Assembly (NCBI GenBank): GCA_963205495.1
Contig: CAUJIN010000067.1
Span: forward strand, 62,001-126,000
DNA: 64,000 bases
From: Pseudomonadota bacterium
Lineage (GTDB): Bacteria; Pseudomonadota; Gammaproteobacteria; Xanthomonadales; Xanthomonadaceae
Direction: 5' to 3'
Within the stretch, counting starts at the first letter, position 1. The number at the start of each line of letters is the position of its first letter. The notes under the pieces are model-generated. The model saw only the letters and a list, made by a program, of their open reading frames with translations. It was not told where the DNA came from and made no database searches. Of the stretch, positions 18,678-28,716 are shown one piece after another. The translations under genes were made by a program, and so were the position numbers.

Positions 18678-19565
18678 ATGCCCCGCACCCACCTTCTGCT
18701 CGTACTCACCATCTGCCTGGTCTGGGCAATCAACTTCCTGACCTCGGCCACGGCGCTGCGCGAAATCCCGCCGCTGCTGTTCTCGGCGCTGCGCCTGCTG
18801 CCGCTGATGCTGTTGCTGCTGCCGTGGATGTCGCGCCCGCCGCAGGGGCGCTGGCTGGCGCTGGTGGCGGTGGCGCTGTGCAACGGCGCGCTGCACTTCG
18901 GACTCAACTTCTGGGCCCTGCGCGAGGCGGGCAACCTCTCCTCGCCGGCCATCGTGCTGCAAAGCTACATCCCGATGTCGGTGGTGCTGGCGGTGGCATT
19001 CCTCGGCGAGAAGATCGGCTGGCGCACCTGGGCCGGCATCGCGGTGAGCTTCGGTGGCGTGCTGGTGCTGGGCTTTGATCCGATCGTGCTCAAGGCACCG
19101 TTCGCGCTGTTCCTGATGCTGGCCTCGGCGCTGTCGCTTGCGGTCGGCACCGTGGTCATGCGACGGCTCACCGGGATGAATCCCATCGGCGTGCAGGGCT
19201 GGACCGCGCTGATCGCGGTCGGTCCGCTGCTGCTCTGGAGCCTTGCGGTCGAACAGGGGCAATGGGAAGCCATCCGCGGCGCCTCGCCGCTGGCCTGGTT
19301 CGGCGTGGCCTGGGCCACGATCGCGGCCTCGCTGCTGGGCCACAGCCTGTTCTACTGGCTGGTGCAGCGCCATCCGGTGTCCACCCTCATGCCCTATCTG
19401 CTGGTTTCCCCGGTCATCGCGGTGGCGCTGGGCATCGCCTTCTGGGGCGATCGCCCCGGGCCGCGCCTGTATCTGGGCGCGGCGATGGTGCTGGGCGGGG
19501 TGCTGTTCATCTCGCTGCGCGCCCGGGTGCGCGCGCGCAAGCTGCCCGAACCCACCGACATCTGA
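18678..19565 (+). CDS. EamA/DMT-family transporter
   Basis: About 10 predicted TM segments; LVWAINFLTSATALREIPPLLFSALR and two EamA-like halves. Confidence 0.9.
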   Translation: MPRTHLLLVLTICLVWAINFLTSATALREIPPLLFSALRLLPLMLLLLPWMSRPPQGRWLALVAVALCNGALHFGLNFWALREAGNLSSPAIVLQSYIPMSVVLAVAFLGEKIGWRTWAGIAVSFGGVLVLGFDPIVLKAPFALFLMLASALSLAVGTVVMRRLTGMNPIGVQGWTALIAVGPLLLWSLAVEQGQWEAIRGASPLAWFGVAWATIAASLLGHSLFYWLVQRHPVSTLMPYLLVSPVIAVALGIAFWGDRPGPRLYLGAAMVLGGVLFISLRARVRARKLPEPTDI

Positions 19566-19635
19566 CACCCGGAAAAGAGCCGCGCCCGGGAACAGGCCGG
19601 GCGCGGGGTGCACGATGCACCGAGAGAGAAAGCGA

Positions 19636-21267
19636 TTACCAGCAGGCCGGGCGCGCGCTTTCCATGCCGTCGGAGAACAGGCAGACGTGGTCCTCGGTGG
19701 CCCCCTTGAGGGCGCTCACCGTGGGGTCGAAGTCGGTGCCGTTCCATTTTCGGGTGCCGATCAGCGCCAATCGGTCGCCGAAGGCTCCCGACGCGACCAT
19801 GTCGAACGGCCGCGACCACCAGGTAGTGGTGTCCGGGTCGGAGGCGGAATAGTCGACCTTCAGCTGCGTGTACAGGCGGTTGCCGTCCTGGCCGAACTGC
19901 TGCACCAGGGTATGGACGTGCCGGTCGGACTCCCCGAACAGAGGGAGGCCGTTCTGCTGGAAGCGCTGCGCCACCGCCAGGTCTCGATTGGAGCGCTCGA
20001 CGATCGCTACCGGGATCGCGGCGGGCATGTAGACGGGGATCGTCAACAATGACCGCGGCGGATCCACCAGACAGGCCCGCGTCTGGTAATTGGCATTGCC
20101 GGCGCAGAAGCTCGTGTCCCAGGTTCCGTCGTTGCCGAGCCGCCCCATGATCATGGGCTTGGCATCGGCGCTGTCGGTTGCCGACCAGCCCGCATAGACG
20201 AGCTTGCCGCCGTAGCCGGAGCCGTTGCGCAGCACCGCCAGCGCCGTCACGGCGTCGGCCTTGCTTCCGGTGTTGTCGCTCTCGTAATAGACATCCCGCC
20301 AGTCCCAGCCGCTGATCGTGGCACCCGTGGTCGGGTTCAGGCCGAGGATGAAGCCGTCGCTGTCGGGATTTGCGCGCATCACCTCGCCACCGACGTACAG
20401 CCGCTGTCCGCCCGTCGCGCTCGCGGGCGTCAGCGCCATGGCGTTGATGGCCGCCGTCACGCCCGTGGCTGCGGCCCACGACGGCAGTCCGATCACGTGG
20501 CCGTTAGTACCGAACGTGGTCACCGGCGTTCCGCCCGATGACCCGGTTGCGCCGGCGGGCTGCATCAGGGTGACCGCCAGCTCGGTGCCGCGATCGGCAT
20601 TGGTGATTTTCGCCGCGACATAAAGTCCGTAGCGGCTGTCGTAGAGCAGGCGCGTGGGCGTGGCGGCCGTGCGCGGGGCGGTCAGCGGATACGACAGCTT
20701 GCCGCCGGAGGTCGGACTGTGGCACGTGGTCCCCGCCTCCAGGCGATGGCAGCCCACCCGTTTCTCACCCGCGTGCAGGATGTAGAGCTCGCCGTACCGA
20801 CCCATCGCCACATCGGCGATGGAGCTGCTGGCATTCTCGGCCTGCAGCCAGCCGTTGGTGCCGAAGTCCAGGTCAAGCGCCCCGTCGACCTTGAGGCGCG
20901 TCACCATCACCTTCTCCAGCGTATTCGCCGCGTTCTTCTGGCGGACAGCGACGTAGTAGCCGAGGTGGACGGGAATCGGGATCGGAGGATTCCCGATGGT
21001 CGCCGAGCCCATCCACGGAAACACCCGGATGCCGTCCTCGACGTCGGACCAGCCCGTATTCACGGGCGGTTCGATGGACCTCATGCCGGTGACGCTGAAC
21101 CCGGTATCGAACTCCAGCCCCGGCGCTGCCGCCAGCGCCGCGGCGACCATTTCGATCGCCTGCTCCTCGTCGATCTGCTGCTTGTGTTGCGAATCGGGCG
21201 CATCGGCAGCCAGCGCCGCACCGAACGCGAACAGCGCGATCAGGGGCAGGTAGCAAATCTGTCTCAT
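19636..21267 (-). CDS. Secreted protein of unknown function with delta-60/propeller-like repeats
   Basis: Signal peptide MRQICYLPLIALFAFGAALAADAP; repeated DLDFGTNGW / TTFGTNGHVIG / GNDGTWDTSFC segments; C-terminus LFSDGMESARPACW. Confidence 0.8.
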   Translation of the reverse strand: MRQICYLPLIALFAFGAALAADAPDSQHKQQIDEEQAIEMVAAALAAAPGLEFDTGFSVTGMRSIEPPVNTGWSDVEDGIRVFPWMGSATIGNPPIPIPVHLGYYVAVRQKNAANTLEKVMVTRLKVDGALDLDFGTNGWLQAENASSSIADVAMGRYGELYILHAGEKRVGCHRLEAGTTCHSPTSGGKLSYPLTAPRTAATPTRLLYDSRYGLYVAAKITNADRGTELAVTLMQPAGATGSSGGTPVTTFGTNGHVIGLPSWAAATGVTAAINAMALTPASATGGQRLYVGGEVMRANPDSDGFILGLNPTTGATISGWDWRDVYYESDNTGSKADAVTALAVLRNGSGYGGKLVYAGWSATDSADAKPMIMGRLGNDGTWDTSFCAGNANYQTRACLVDPPRSLLTIPVYMPAAIPVAIVERSNRDLAVAQRFQQNGLPLFGESDRHVHTLVQQFGQDGNRLYTQLKVDYSASDPDTTTWWSRPFDMVASGAFGDRLALIGTRKWNGTDFDPTVSALKGATEDHVCLFSDGMESARPACW

Positions 21268-21465
21268 GATGTTTCTCTCCTGAAAGTGGACTGGGCGCGT
21301 CATCAGCGCGCTCATCAGGTAGAAACACGGTTTCATGGAAGAACATGACACGGCGATCGGAGCGCGCAGAGGCGGACGTGCGCGGGAACCCCGTCGCAGG
21401 CAACGTCGGCCGCGCAGGGCCTGCGGATGCGCGCCAGTTCGTAGGCGATGCCCCGGCAGCCATAC

Positions 21466-21491
21466 ATAGGTCGGGGCTACGCCCCCGACGG
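21466..21491 (+). repeat. GTAG-type REP-like palindrome, copy B
   Basis: ATAGGTCGGGGCTACGCCCCCGACGG; same element as 6594-6617 and 51293-51318. Confidence 0.75.
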
Positions 21492-21567
21492 AGTACCTGG
21501 AAGGTTCGCAGCTACGCTGCTGCAGGTCCTGTTTGCCCCCCGCCACCGGCGGGGGAGGGGGAGCACA

Positions 21568-24066
21568 TCACAGTTGCGGCTTGAAGCTGTCCTTCTCGAA
21601 CGGGCGCAGCAGCCAGCGGCACAGGGCGGGAAGGAAGATGATGGCGGCGATCATGTTGACCACGAACATGAAGGTCAGCATCACGCCCATGTCGGCCTGG
21701 AACTTGAGGTCGGAGAAGATCCACATCGCCACGCCCACGGCCAGGGTGAGTGCGGTGTAGAAGATCGCGATGCCGGTGGTCTTGAGGGCGATGAAATAGG
21801 ACTCGGACACGCTCTTTCCGGCACGCAGGGATTCACGCATTCGGGCGAAGATGTAGATCGCGTAGTCCACGCCGATGCCCACGCCGAGCGCCACCACGGT
21901 GAGGGTGTTGACCTTCATGCCGATGTCGAGCTCGACCATGAGCGAGTGGCCCAGCTCGGTGACGAGCACCAGGGGCAGCACGATGCACAGCGCGGCCAGC
22001 GGGTTGCGGAAGCTGATCAGGCACATCAGGAACACGGCCCCGTAGAGGAACAGCAGCATGTGCTGCTCGACCGCGCGCACGGTGTCGTTGGTGGCTGCCA
22101 TCACCCCGATGTTGCCGGTGGCAAGGCGCAGGTTCACTTCGTCGCTCTTGAACTCCTCGCCCGCTTCCTCGGCCTTCTGCGCTTCTTCCGCAAGCTGTTC
22201 GCGCAGGTTGACGCCCTCGTGCCAGGCGTTGTTCTTTTCGCGGAACGCCTTCACCGCATCCACCACGCGGTCGATCGTTTCGGCGCGGTGGTCGGAAAGG
22301 AAGGCCGTCACCGGCATGGCCGAGCAGTCGGTGTTGAGCAGGCCCGAATCGGTCTCGAAACCCTGCGTCGCCAGACGCAGCGAATCGGAATCACGCGGCA
22401 AGACGCGCCATTTGATCGCGCCGTCGTTCCAGCCGGCATTCACCAGCTTGGCCGCCATCGGCAGGGTGATGACCTGCTGCACGCCCGGCACGTTGGCCAG
22501 GTGCCAGGAGAAGCGATCCACCAGCTCCATGGTGGGATAGCTCATGGTGCAGGCGTCCGGGCGGCCTTCGACGATGACGTTGAGGATGTCCACGCCCAGC
22601 GCGAACTTCGCGGTGATTGCGCGCGCGTCCTGGTTGTAGCGCGCCTCGGGCCGCAGCTCGGCGACGCCTTCCTGCGCGTCGCCGACCATCACCTTGTCGC
22701 CATGGGACTCGGCGAACCACCAGACGGTGGCGCCAAGCAGGATGATGAGGGCGGCCGGCGCGGATTTGCTGAAGCGGGTGAGGAAGGCCCAGACCACGTC
22801 GAAGCGGGTGAGCTGGCGCAGGCGATACTCGCGCTTGCGCGTCATGTTCCTCAGGCGGGTGTAGGACAGCAGCACCGGCAGCAGGATGAGATCGGTGAGC
22901 AGGGTGAGGGCCACGCCCACGGTCGCGGTGATGGCCAGTTCGAAGATGATCCGGATCGGAATCATCAGGATGGTGGCAAAGCCGATGCAGCCTGCGATCA
23001 GGGCCACGGCGCCGGGCACGAGCAGCATGCGGAATGCGGCGCGCGCGGCAGTGAGGGAATCCACTCCCTCGCGCCGGCGCAGCTCTTCCACCGTGCCGTC
23101 CTCCAAACCGCCGAAGAACAGCTCGCCGCGGAACCGGTTGATCATCTGTTCGCCGTGGGAAACGGCGATGGCGAAGATCAGGAAGGGCGTGAGCATGTTC
23201 ATCGGGTCGATGCCGAAGCCCATCAGGCGCAGGGCGCCGAGCATCCAGACCACCGCGATGAGCGAGGCGAACACGGTCAGGCTGGCGAGCTTGGCCGAGG
23301 TGGAGTAGAGGAACAGCAGCAGCCAGGTGAAGGCCACGGTGAGGAAGAAGAAGAGGATCACCGAGCGCGCGCCGTCGCTGATGTCGCCCACCATCTTGGC
23401 GAAGCCGATGATGCGCACGTCGAAACCCTGGGCCTCGTACTTGCCGCGCAACGCCTCGAACTGGTCGGCGATGGCCTGGTAGTCGAGCTTGTTGACTTCG
23501 CTTTCCGGGATGAGGTCGGCCCAGATCATCGCGCCGGACCAGTCCTTGGCCACCAGCCGGCCGACGATGCCGGCTTTGACGACGTTGCTGCGGATGGTCT
23601 CGAAATCCGCGGCGGTGGCATTGGCCGCATTGAATTCGTTGGGAATGACGTTGCCGCCTGCGAATCCGTCTTCCACCACTTCGACGAAGCGCACGTTCGG
23701 GGTGAACAGCGAGCGCACCCGGGCGTTGTCGGTGGCCTCGATCGCCATGACCTCGGAGGTGAGGCCTTCCAGCGCCGAGAAGAACTGCGGCGTGAACATC
23801 TCCTGGCCGTCGCGCGCCATCAGCGCCACGAGCACGCGGTTGGCACCGCCGAAATCCGCCTCGTAGTCGAGGAAGGTCTTCATGTATTCGTGTTCGAGCG
23901 GGATCTGCTTCTTGAAGCCCGCGTCCACCCGCAGCTGGCTCGCCAGCACCAGCGCGATGACCGTGACGATGGCGAAGATCGCCAGCACCACCGGCCGCGC
24001 GCCGAAGATCACGTTTTCCAGCGCCCGGGTGACCGGGCCCGCTTCCACGTTGCCGCCATGCGCCAT
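21568..24066 (-). CDS. MMPL/RND-superfamily transporter permease
   Basis: 832 aa, two sets of TM segments around large periplasmic loops; MGFGIDPMNMLTPFLIFAIAVSHGEQMINRF and LTVVALGVGIGVDYAIYIFARMRE. Confidence 0.92.
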   Translation of the reverse strand: MAHGGNVEAGPVTRALENVIFGARPVVLAIFAIVTVIALVLASQLRVDAGFKKQIPLEHEYMKTFLDYEADFGGANRVLVALMARDGQEMFTPQFFSALEGLTSEVMAIEATDNARVRSLFTPNVRFVEVVEDGFAGGNVIPNEFNAANATAADFETIRSNVVKAGIVGRLVAKDWSGAMIWADLIPESEVNKLDYQAIADQFEALRGKYEAQGFDVRIIGFAKMVGDISDGARSVILFFFLTVAFTWLLLFLYSTSAKLASLTVFASLIAVVWMLGALRLMGFGIDPMNMLTPFLIFAIAVSHGEQMINRFRGELFFGGLEDGTVEELRRREGVDSLTAARAAFRMLLVPGAVALIAGCIGFATILMIPIRIIFELAITATVGVALTLLTDLILLPVLLSYTRLRNMTRKREYRLRQLTRFDVVWAFLTRFSKSAPAALIILLGATVWWFAESHGDKVMVGDAQEGVAELRPEARYNQDARAITAKFALGVDILNVIVEGRPDACTMSYPTMELVDRFSWHLANVPGVQQVITLPMAAKLVNAGWNDGAIKWRVLPRDSDSLRLATQGFETDSGLLNTDCSAMPVTAFLSDHRAETIDRVVDAVKAFREKNNAWHEGVNLREQLAEEAQKAEEAGEEFKSDEVNLRLATGNIGVMAATNDTVRAVEQHMLLFLYGAVFLMCLISFRNPLAALCIVLPLVLVTELGHSLMVELDIGMKVNTLTVVALGVGIGVDYAIYIFARMRESLRAGKSVSESYFIALKTTGIAIFYTALTLAVGVAMWIFSDLKFQADMGVMLTFMFVVNMIAAIIFLPALCRWLLRPFEKDSFKPQL

Positions 24067-24084
24067 GATTGCCTGCTCCCCTGA

Positions 24085-25191
24085 TTACTGCTTGCGTGGC
24101 GTGTACTGGTCCACGCCCTTTTCGCCCGAAACCAACAGGCCGCGGTTGGCGCGCGCCAGCACGCCGGCCAGCACCGGGGTTTCCTGCGCCGCATTGGAAT
24201 ACACCTGATTCACGGGCGCCTGCCCCGGACCCTCGCGCAGCACGACGATGCCGTTGGCCCCGACCAGGGCAAAGCCGCCCTCGCCCCAGACGGCACCGCC
24301 CATCAAGCTGAGGTCGGTACCCGTGTCGATCGCGCTCCAGCTCTCGCCAAGGTCAAAGGTTTCATACACGTTGCCGCGCATGCCGAAAGCCACCGCATGG
24401 TCGCCTTCGTAGCCGATCACGCCGAACATCGAACCGCCGTAGGGCAACTCGATGCGCTCCCAGGACGCGCCGCCATCGCGCGAGCGAAACGCCACGCCGC
24501 GCTCGCCCACGATCAGGAGTGCCCCGCTGCCGGTGCGGGCGATGGCGTTGAAGTGCGGGTCGCTGACGTCTTCCATCGCCAGATCGTCTTCGGACAGGGT
24601 CCAGCTGTCGTCATTGCCGACCTCTTCGGTTTGGGATGCCTGGTCGTCCGCAGGTGACGAAGCCGCGGCCTGCGTCGTGGAAACGAAGGTCCAGGTGGCA
24701 CCGCCATCCTCGGTGCGCAGCAGCTGCGAGTAGGCGCCCACCGCGAAGCCGTGATTGGCATCGAGCATCAGGATGTCGAGCAGCGGCACGCCCTGGCGCG
24801 GATCGAAGGCGGCATCCGGGCTGGTGTCGAGCACATCCTCGCGCTGCACAACCCAGGTCAATCCGCCGTCACGGCTGTTCAGGATGGTGCCATCGTGCCC
24901 CACGGCCCAGACCGCATCGCCTGCGGCCGTCACCGCGGTCAGCGTGGCGCGGGTCGGCACGTCGGGAACCTGGCGCCAGTCGGTGCGGCTCTCTGACACG
25001 AGGATCTGGCCTCGATCCCCCACCGCAACGGCGCGCGAGGCGGCCTCGGTGAGGTCCAGGATCAGTCCCTGGCTGGCCGCCAGCGGCATCGTTTCGCTGC
25101 GCAGCGGCTCGGCGGCAAGCACCGGTGCGACCAGACCGGTGCATGCAAGCGCCAGCACGAGGCGTCGAAAAGTGGCTCCGAACGATTGCAT
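24085..25191 (-). CDS. YCF48-related beta-propeller protein, exported
   Basis: Signal peptide; AVGDRGQILVSESRTDWRQV, AVGHDGTILNSRDGGLTW, AVGAYSQLLRTEDGGATW. Confidence 0.88.
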   Translation of the reverse strand: MQSFGATFRRLVLALACTGLVAPVLAAEPLRSETMPLAASQGLILDLTEAASRAVAVGDRGQILVSESRTDWRQVPDVPTRATLTAVTAAGDAVWAVGHDGTILNSRDGGLTWVVQREDVLDTSPDAAFDPRQGVPLLDILMLDANHGFAVGAYSQLLRTEDGGATWTFVSTTQAAASSPADDQASQTEEVGNDDSWTLSEDDLAMEDVSDPHFNAIARTGSGALLIVGERGVAFRSRDGGASWERIELPYGGSMFGVIGYEGDHAVAFGMRGNVYETFDLGESWSAIDTGTDLSLMGGAVWGEGGFALVGANGIVVLREGPGQAPVNQVYSNAAQETPVLAGVLARANRGLLVSGEKGVDQYTPRKQ

Positions 25192-25302
25192 GAATGACCT
25201 CCCCTGAGCATTCCTGTTGCGAGTCCGCTCGCGACGGCCTCGACTGCATGGTGCCGCTACTGGTGCGGGCAGGCAAGAGCGCAGTGCGCAATTCCATCTG
25301 CC

Positions 25303-25346
25303 AAAAAAACAGCGTCAGCCGTGCCTTGCGGACACGGCTGACGCTG
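25303..25346 (-). terminator. Strong rho-independent terminator downstream of the DUF1329 gene
   Basis: Minus strand: CAGCGTCAGCCGTG-tccgcaagg-CACGGCTGACGCTG-TTTTTTT; perfect 14-bp stem plus 7 T. Confidence 0.95.
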
Positions 25347-25364
25347 CGGTTCACTCCGTGGAAA

Positions 25365-26726
25365 TCAACGCACGCCGCGCGTGCGCAGCGCCTGCGGGGT
25401 GAAGTTCTCCAGCGAGGACTGGAACGAGAAGTCGGCCGGGGCATCCTCGTTGTCCACGCCGGTGGCCAGATATCGGCCCGACTGCAGGTCGTGGGCGTTC
25501 TCCATCGCGGTCCAGAACACCGGCACCTCGTAGTAGTTGATCGCCGGCGCCTCGTGGTAGCGCCAGACCTGACCCTGGGCGTTGTAGTGGTCCAGCACCA
25601 GGATCTGCCAGCTGTCCTCATCCACATAGAAGGTGCGGCGCGGATGGATGTGGCGCTTGCCCGGCTTGAGCGTGGCATCCACCACCCAGACCCGGTGCAG
25701 TTCATAGCGCAGGTAGTCGGGATTGATGTGGTGGGGCGTGATGATTTCCGACAGCTTGGCGCCCGAGCCCTTGAGCTTGTAGGAGTTGTAGGGAACGTAC
25801 ATCTCCTGCTTGCCTACGAGCTTGAAATCGTAGCGGTCCTGCGAACCGTTGAACATGTCGGTCATGTCCGAGGTACGCAGCCCGTCGGAGGCGGTGCCGG
25901 GATTGTCGTAGGCCACGTTCGGCGCAAGGCGCACGCGGCGCTGGCCGGGGTTGTAGACCCAGGCCTTGCGCGGGGTGATCGAGGCGTTGAGGCTCTCGTG
26001 CACCAGCAGCACCTGTCCAGCCAGACGCGCCGGGGCTTCCACCGACTGATAGAAGTACAGCAGCACGTTGTTGATGTCGGCGATGGTGTTGCCGGGCTTG
26101 TAGTACAGGCCCATGAACTCCTCGCGGATCTTCACCAGGTTGTACTGTCCGCCGGCCGTCACCGGGGCGAGGTTGGTCCAGCGTGCGGCACTGACGCCCT
26201 TGTATTTCATCTTGTGGTTCCAGATGACCTCGGAACCGTTCTGCGGGATCGGGAAGGGAATGCCTTCGGCCGCATCGATGACGCCGTTGAGATCCTCGGT
26301 CAGCTTGGCCGTGGTGGCGTTCTTGATGGTGTACTCGTAGGTGCGCTGGGGAAAGGAAGCCGAGCGGCGGGTCGGATAGATGTCCATCCGGAAGTCCGCG
26401 TACTTGGCAAACATGCCCTTCTGGCCTTCGGTCAGCTTGTCGGCGTGTTCCTTGTAGTTGGCCTGGGTGATGGAAAACAGCGGCTTGTCGGACGCGAACG
26501 GATCGGGATGGAACTTGCCCTGCACATAGTTGGCGGGCGGGCTGGTGATGCCGCCTTCCCAGGCCGGGATGGTGCCTTCGGCATTGCCGGCCTGGACGGC
26601 ACCGATCGGCGTCAGCTCCTTGCCCAGCTTGCCCGCCTGACCGGCATCGACAGCGGCAAAGGCGCTGCCGGTAGCGAGCGCTGCGCCCACGAAGACAGCC
26701 AAGGTGGTACGGATACGTGAATTCAT
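25365..26726 (-). CDS. DUF1329 domain-containing exported protein
   Basis: Signal peptide MNSRIRTTLAVFVGAALATGSAFA; LGKELTPIGAVQAGNAEGTIPAWEGGI family hallmark; about 453 aa. Confidence 0.9.
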   Translation of the reverse strand: MNSRIRTTLAVFVGAALATGSAFAAVDAGQAGKLGKELTPIGAVQAGNAEGTIPAWEGGITSPPANYVQGKFHPDPFASDKPLFSITQANYKEHADKLTEGQKGMFAKYADFRMDIYPTRRSASFPQRTYEYTIKNATTAKLTEDLNGVIDAAEGIPFPIPQNGSEVIWNHKMKYKGVSAARWTNLAPVTAGGQYNLVKIREEFMGLYYKPGNTIADINNVLLYFYQSVEAPARLAGQVLLVHESLNASITPRKAWVYNPGQRRVRLAPNVAYDNPGTASDGLRTSDMTDMFNGSQDRYDFKLVGKQEMYVPYNSYKLKGSGAKLSEIITPHHINPDYLRYELHRVWVVDATLKPGKRHIHPRRTFYVDEDSWQILVLDHYNAQGQVWRYHEAPAINYYEVPVFWTAMENAHDLQSGRYLATGVDNEDAPADFSFQSSLENFTPQALRTRGVR

Positions 26727-26748
26727 GTGGTCACTCCCTGGACTGCGA

Positions 26749-28701
26749 TCAGAACGAATACTTGGCCACGAGCGAGTAGAAATCACGATCGTGGATCTGG
26801 TTGTAGGGCTTGCCGCCGCTGAAGATCGTGTAGCTCAGGTCCAGCGACCAGCGCTGCATGTAGGTGGCTTCGAAGCCCACGGTTCCGGATTTGCGGCCTT
26901 CCAGGAAGTTTCCGCCGGGGCCGGGCGTGGTGCCGTTGACGTCGTGGTTGAAGGCGATGCGCGGCGCCAGGTTGACCGAGGAGCCGAAGACGCCCGGGTA
27001 CTCGGCGCGAGCGGCGAGGCGATAGCCCCAGCTGAAATCGGTCGGGAAGCCGCCCGTGGTGGTGACCGGATTGCGCAGGTAGCCGGTGTCGATGGCATAG
27101 CCGCCGCTGGTATCGGTACCTTCACCCTCGTAGCGCAGTTCGGACGGATCGGGCAGGTCCCACACCTTGGTGGCACCGATTTCGCCCACCAGGGCGATCT
27201 GGTCGGCGCCGAGGAAATTGCCCGGACCGATCATCTTGGTGAAGGTGGACTGGACCTGGCTGACCTTGTGGCGCACCCAGCCTTGCACGTATTCGCCCGG
27301 TCCGTAGGTGCCGAGCTGGCTGCGGAAGCGCAGCGCCGGCTGCGGGATCACGGCGTTCAGGGGGCTGAGTCCCGCGAAGAGCAGTTCCACGTCATCCACC
27401 TGCAGCGGCATGTTCGGTCGATAGCTCACTTCGCCCTGGAAGGCGACGCCACCCGGCAGCGAGGTGTTCCACGACAGGCCGTACAGGTCGATGCCTTCCG
27501 GATATTCGAGGAAATAACTGCCCGAATTGGGCGAGGTGTTGGTGACCGTCATGCCCGAGATGACCGGCACGCGGCTGTGGTAGCGCAGGTAGTACAGACC
27601 GAATTCGGTGCCATTCCACAGATCGGAGTAGTAGCGCAGCGCGGCGCCGTACTGGCCGCTGTTCTTGGCGTTCTTGTTGGGACTGCGCGGGAAGGCGGCA
27701 GCGCAGCCGGCGCCGATCAACTGCATTGCCGTCGCGGCGCCATAGCGCGCCGAGTAGTCGGCGAACAGGTCGCTGTTGGCATACCCGGCCACACCGTTGT
27801 AGCAGGTGTCGCGGTACAGCGAGGGATTGTTGACCGGCTGCGGCACGGTACCGAAATTCAGCATCACGTATTCACCGCCCGGCGCGGCGAAATCGTTGGC
27901 GCTGAAATAGGTGCCCGAGGCGTCGATCTCGATTTCCTCGAATTCGAACAGGTAGACGGCTTCGAGCGAAAGCTTCTCGGTAAGCGAGAACGAGGCCCAG
28001 ACCGAATCGACCGGCAGGAAGGCTTCCTTCAGCTCGGCGCCGGCCACGCGCAGGGCGGACAGGTCGAACGGGTTGATGACGTTGATGCCGTTGGTGATGA
28101 AGGTGCTCTCGCCCCAACTCACCACCTGGCGTCCCAGACGCACCGTGCCGGTGCCCGCTTCGCCATAGCTGAAGTTGTGGAAGACGAAGGCGTCGAGCAG
28201 GCGGAAACGCTCGCCGATGAGGTTTCGGGCCTCCTGGGTCAAATCGCTGCGATCGGCATTCTCGAAGTCGTAGAAATAGGTGGCACGAGCGAAGGCGCCG
28301 GAGTTGCGCCAGTTGAGCGACAGCTCGGAGGTGAGCTTCAGCGCGTTGGAAATCACGTCGCCCTTGTCGTACTTGAGGTTGCCGTCGTCACGGTTGGCCG
28401 AGAAGCGGCCTGCCGCGGCGACCTGCAGCGCCTGGGCATCCAGATACCGCCCGGCCGAAGTCAGCGCGGCGATCTGGGCGACGATGGTCGGGTCCAAGTA
28501 GGACTTGGCGAGCAGGTCCTCGGACTGGTCCTGTGCCCGCCAGGAAGCGCCGAACGACACGGTGGTATCGAGCGAGCCGGAGAGTTCGCCGCGGGTAAAG
28601 TCGAACGCCTGTGCCGGACTTGCGGCCACCGCGATCACGCCGGCGATGGCCAGTGCCAGCGGGGCGCGCGCCGTGCGGGAGGTCTTTTGCATACGAATCA
28701 T
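26749..28701 (-). CDS. DUF1302 domain-containing outer membrane protein
   Basis: Signal peptide; FDFTRGELSGSLDTTVSFGASWRAQDQ; C-terminal aromatic residue (VAKYSF) typical of OM barrels. Confidence 0.88.
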   Translation of the reverse strand: MIRMQKTSRTARAPLALAIAGVIAVAASPAQAFDFTRGELSGSLDTTVSFGASWRAQDQSEDLLAKSYLDPTIVAQIAALTSAGRYLDAQALQVAAAGRFSANRDDGNLKYDKGDVISNALKLTSELSLNWRNSGAFARATYFYDFENADRSDLTQEARNLIGERFRLLDAFVFHNFSYGEAGTGTVRLGRQVVSWGESTFITNGINVINPFDLSALRVAGAELKEAFLPVDSVWASFSLTEKLSLEAVYLFEFEEIEIDASGTYFSANDFAAPGGEYVMLNFGTVPQPVNNPSLYRDTCYNGVAGYANSDLFADYSARYGAATAMQLIGAGCAAAFPRSPNKNAKNSGQYGAALRYYSDLWNGTEFGLYYLRYHSRVPVISGMTVTNTSPNSGSYFLEYPEGIDLYGLSWNTSLPGGVAFQGEVSYRPNMPLQVDDVELLFAGLSPLNAVIPQPALRFRSQLGTYGPGEYVQGWVRHKVSQVQSTFTKMIGPGNFLGADQIALVGEIGATKVWDLPDPSELRYEGEGTDTSGGYAIDTGYLRNPVTTTGGFPTDFSWGYRLAARAEYPGVFGSSVNLAPRIAFNHDVNGTTPGPGGNFLEGRKSGTVGFEATYMQRWSLDLSYTIFSGGKPYNQIHDRDFYSLVAKYSF

Positions 28702-28716
28702 GGGAAAGCTCCTGGC

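Noticed and set aside
21448-24084. 878-aa plus-strand ORF
   Set aside because: Antisense shadow of the MMPL permease; His/Gln/Glu-rich with no domain signal.
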